Positions 61,303 through 64,000 of a DNA stretch of 64,000 nt are shown here, one piece after another. The notes beneath the pieces are model-generated. The model was not told the DNA's origin, ran no database searches, and was given only the letters and a program-made list of their open reading frames with translations. How positions within the stretch are numbered: the first letter of the stretch is position 1; each line of letters begins with the position of its first letter. Source of the stretch: CADEFQ01 sp050249415 (lineage in GTDB: Bacteria; Pseudomonadota; Gammaproteobacteria; Steroidobacterales; Steroidobacteraceae); NCBI GenBank assembly GCA_050249415.1, contig JBFWQO010000002.1, positions 124,001 to 188,000 of the forward strand, read 5' to 3'. The translations under genes and the position numbers were made by a program.

Positions 61303-62802
61303 ATGGGAATTCGTGACCGGATGGCCGTCGGCGCCGTCTGGATGGTGGGCTTTAAGCTGCTCGATCGCAGTCTTGGCCTCGTCAGCACACTGATTCTCGC
61401 ACGGGTCCTCGTCCCTCAGGACTTCGGCGTGGTCGCGATGGCGATGTCCTTCGTCGCCCTGCTCGAGCTCGCGACCGCTTTCGGTTTCGATGTGGCGCTG
61501 ATCCAGAAGCAGACGCGCGAACGTGGGCATTGGGACACGGCATGGACTTTCAACATCATTCTCGGACTGTCAGTTGCGGTCGCCATGGTCGCAGGCGCCG
61601 CGTATGTGGCGGACTTCTATAGACAGGCGGAGCTCGAACACGTGATCCGGGCACTCGCAATCGGCTCCGTCGTGCAAGGCTTCGAGAACATCGGTGTGGT
61701 CGCGTTCCGCACCGAGATGCGATTCGATCGCGAGTTCCGCTTCCTCATCTCGAAGAAGCTCGTCGCGTTTGCGGTGACGATTCCCGCGGCGCTGATCCTC
61801 GACAGCTATTGGGCGCTCGTGATCGGCCAGGTCACTGGCCGCGCCACCGGAGCAGCCATGAGTTATTGGCTGCACCCGTATCGACCGCGCCTGACTCTCG
61901 CAGCCGCCGGTGACCTGCTGCATCTGTCGAAATGGCTGCTGGCCAGCAATGTTTCTGACTATATACGGGAACGCTCTCCTGACTGGATCATCGGGCGCAT
62001 TGCCGGCGCGCGCGCACTGGGTGTCTACAACATCGGCGCGGAGCTGGCGGCGCTTCCGAGCACGGAACTCCTCGCACCGGTCAACCGCGTAGTCCTGCCG
62101 GCCTATGCACGCCTGACAGCAGATCGCAGCGGTCTCGCACGTGAGTACCTGTCAGTGCTCGGTGTTGTCGTGCTTCTCGGCATCCCTGCCGTCGTAGGCA
62201 TAGCGGCCGTCGCACCTCTGCTGGTCATGGTCGTGCTGGGGCCTCGATGGATGGATATGGTGCCGGTGCTCACGATCCTGTCGTTCGCAGGGGTCCTGCG
62301 CATCGTCTCAGGCAATGCCTTCCCCGCGTATCTCGCACTCCGTCGTGCCGACATCGCCATGAAGCTCAATTTCATGTATGGGTCCACGGCAGTCCTGATG
62401 ATGCTGATCCTCGTACCGCGCCACGGCATTGTCGGCGCCGCAGCCGCCACACTGATCGCCAACCTGATCGGCGCGCCTGTCTCGATCGGCATAGCAATCT
62501 CGCTGGTCGGCGCCCGGCCCATCGAGGTGTTGCAGCCGATTTGGCGGCCCTTCGCTGCGGCGACTGGCATGTACCTTGGGGTCGCAGCCATCACCAATAC
62601 TCGCGGCATCGCGGGCAGCGGACTGGCAAACTTCATGAGTCTCGCAATCGCCATTGCCGCGGGCATTGCCATATATGCCTTTCTGCTGTTGATGTTATGG
62701 ACAATGACAGGCCGACGCGAAGGCACGGAGGCACAGCTGCTTCGCAAGGCAGGCACCATCGTTTCCCGTATCTTGCACGCTCGCGAAATACCTCTGAAGT
62801 AG
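61303..62802 (+). CDS. Wzx-type polysaccharide flippase (copy 1)
   Basis: 499-residue inner-membrane protein with about 12-14 hydrophobic segments, of the PST/MATE-like lipopolysaccharide export family: LGLVSTLILARVLVPQDFGVVAMAMSF split over TM helices, ALIQKQTRERGHWDTAWTFNI, MRFDREFRFL, SPDWIIGRIAG. It should flip lipid-linked sugar units or a related lipid-linked product across the inner membrane. Followed after 28 bp by a paralogue. Confidence 0.9.
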   Translation: MGIRDRMAVGAVWMVGFKLLDRSLGLVSTLILARVLVPQDFGVVAMAMSFVALLELATAFGFDVALIQKQTRERGHWDTAWTFNIILGLSVAVAMVAGAAYVADFYRQAELEHVIRALAIGSVVQGFENIGVVAFRTEMRFDREFRFLISKKLVAFAVTIPAALILDSYWALVIGQVTGRATGAAMSYWLHPYRPRLTLAAAGDLLHLSKWLLASNVSDYIRERSPDWIIGRIAGARALGVYNIGAELAALPSTELLAPVNRVVLPAYARLTADRSGLAREYLSVLGVVVLLGIPAVVGIAAVAPLLVMVVLGPRWMDMVPVLTILSFAGVLRIVSGNAFPAYLALRRADIAMKLNFMYGSTAVLMMLILVPRHGIVGAAAATLIANLIGAPVSIGIAISLVGARPIEVLQPIWRPFAAATGMYLGVAAITNTRGIAGSGLANFMSLAIAIAAGIAIYAFLLLMLWTMTGRREGTEAQLLRKAGTIVSRILHAREIPLK

Positions 62803-62830
62803 ACTCCCGGCGCATGATCGAGGTTAAGCG

Positions 62831-64000
62831 ATGAGTCTCCGTTCCCAGATGGCCTCCGGCGCGCTGTGGATGATCCTGGCGCGACTGGCAGATCGTTCGA
62901 TCGGGTTGCTGAGCACGCTTATCTTGGCGCGCCTGCTCGTTCCGCACGATTTCGGCGTGGTCGCAATGGCCATGACCTTCGTCGCGCTCATCGAGGCATT
63001 CAGTGCACTGGGCCTCGACACGACATTGATCCAGAAACAGACGAAGGAGCGCACTCACTGGGACACCGCCTGGACCTTTGAAATCCTCGTGTGCGCAGCC
63101 GTGGCGCTGCTGTTGATCGCGGGATCCGGGCCAGTTGCATCATTCTTCCGCGAACCGGCCCTCGAGCGCATCCTGCCGGTGCTGGCAATCGGTTCGTTTG
63201 CGATGGGCTTCCAGAACATCGGCGTCGTGGCCTTTCGTTCGGAGATGCGCTTCGATCGCGAATTCCGCTTCATCCTCGGCAAGAAACTGATCGGCTTTGC
63301 CGTCACCATTCCCCTGGCGATCATTCTCGAGTCCTATTGGGCCTTGGTCATCGGACAGACCGCCGGACGCTTCGGCGCCACGGCCTTGAGCTACTGGGTC
63401 CACCCTTACCGCCCGCGACTCAGCCTCGCAGCCACCCGCGACCTTTTCGGATTCTCCAAGTGGCTGTTGGTGATCAGCATGATCTCGTATCTGAAGGAGC
63501 GCTCGTCGGACTGGATCATCGGACGCCTGGCGGGACCTGCGTCCCTGGGCGCCTTCAACGTATCTTATGACCTGGCGAGCCTGCCCAGTTCGGAACTCGC
63601 CGCACCAATCAATCGCGCGGTATTCCCGGCCTATGCGAAGCTTGCGAGCCAGGGCGGAGATGGGCTACGGACCGAGTACCTCTCCGTGATCGGCATGATC
63701 GTGTTGATCGCCGTACCGGCGATGTTGGGCATGGCCGCCGTGGCCCCGGTACTCGTACCAGTGCTGCTGGGCCCCAACTGGGGTCAGGCCGTACCGATCC
63801 TCATGGTGCTCGGATTCTACGGCTTCACGAATATCGTACAAGGCAATGCGCAATCAGCGTACCTGGCACTCGGCCGCCCCAAAATCCCGGCAGTAGTGAA
63901 TGGTGTGCACGTGATTGTGCAGATCACGGCGGTCGTGCTGCTCACGCGCTCGCAGGGGGTGGTGGGCGCGGCCATTGCCTATCTCGCGACCGGAGCAATC
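62831..64000 (+). CDS. Wzx-type polysaccharide flippase (copy 2, cut by window end)
   Basis: The first 390 residues of a close paralogue of the preceding protein: TLIQKQTKERTHWDTAWTFE, MRFDREFRFILGKKL, SSDWIIGRLAGP and APINRAVFPAYAKL match in the same order. The tandem pair arose by duplication. The 3' end is outside the window. Confidence 0.9.
   Translation, partial: MSLRSQMASGALWMILARLADRSIGLLSTLILARLLVPHDFGVVAMAMTFVALIEAFSALGLDTTLIQKQTKERTHWDTAWTFEILVCAAVALLLIAGSGPVASFFREPALERILPVLAIGSFAMGFQNIGVVAFRSEMRFDREFRFILGKKLIGFAVTIPLAIILESYWALVIGQTAGRFGATALSYWVHPYRPRLSLAATRDLFGFSKWLLVISMISYLKERSSDWIIGRLAGPASLGAFNVSYDLASLPSSELAAPINRAVFPAYAKLASQGGDGLRTEYLSVIGMIVLIAVPAMLGMAAVAPVLVPVLLGPNWGQAVPILMVLGFYGFTNIVQGNAQSAYLALGRPKIPAVVNGVHVIVQITAVVLLTRSQGVVGAAIAYLATGAI

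Overview
The window is one continuous, very GC-rich (by eye) and densely coded bacterial chromosome segment. Its family content points to Gammaproteobacteria, perhaps a Steroidobacterales, Nevskiales or Xanthomonadales-like lineage. The evidence is a GTP-dependent PEP carboxykinase, YoaA, DusA, SrkA, a GlrK/QseG/GlrR-type operon, a bfd-bfr pair and several TonB receptors; the order is inference, not shown. No rRNA, tRNA, CRISPR array, insertion sequence or phage gene was recognised.

Region 1 (1-9.9 kb): start of a YoaA helicase gene; a polyhydroxyalkanoate cluster (synthase phaC, depolymerase phaZ, small phasin-like gene with a palindromic operator); pckG; an FHA-linked adenylate cyclase; dusA. 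Two decayed genes follow: an AbiEi-like antitoxin and a urea transporter with two in-frame stops.

Region 2 (9.9-31 kb): two response-regulator-centred surface modules. Module A is a TonB receptor, histidine kinase, response regulator and two divergent PepSY proteins. Module B is tctD-tctE-solute-binding protein, a CitMHS citrate transporter followed by a long co-directional run (TonB siderophore-type receptor, PstS-like protein, beta-propeller, tandem-domain protein, two further secreted proteins), a lipoprotein and a divergent porin. Promoters in both modules share one layout: two hexamers ending in CAG, 5 bp apart, then 11 bp to a -10 element.

Region 3 (31-45 kb): M20 peptidase, Fur-box-controlled bfd-bfr, FAH-family hydrolase, TRIC-type channel, a large PAS/GAF/GGDEF/EAL protein, srkA and galE head-to-head, and glrK-qseG-glrR. 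The GlrR homologue lacks the GAFTGA loop normally used to contact sigma-54.

Region 4 (45-46.9 kb): toxin-antitoxin island with an orphan addiction antitoxin, brnT-brnA, a vapB-vapC-like pair and a duplicated scrap of the PIN toxin.

Region 5 (46.9-64 kb): an unusual biosynthesis and export locus. One arm is AsnB, carrier protein, adenylate-forming ligase and a NadE-like ligase. The other is an A-T-TE synthetase without a condensation domain, its phosphopantetheinyl transferase, a ThDP enzyme, a PaaK/CapK-like ligase and an amino-acid dehydrogenase. An acetyltransferase, an SGNH-like lipoprotein and two tandem Wzx-type flippases complete it. My inference is that it makes and exports or decorates a small molecule or glycan derived from a 2-oxo acid or another non-amino acid.

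Across the window at least 13 genes start 6-8 nt after a TA-rich -10 element with no Shine-Dalgarno, suggesting frequent leaderless transcription.
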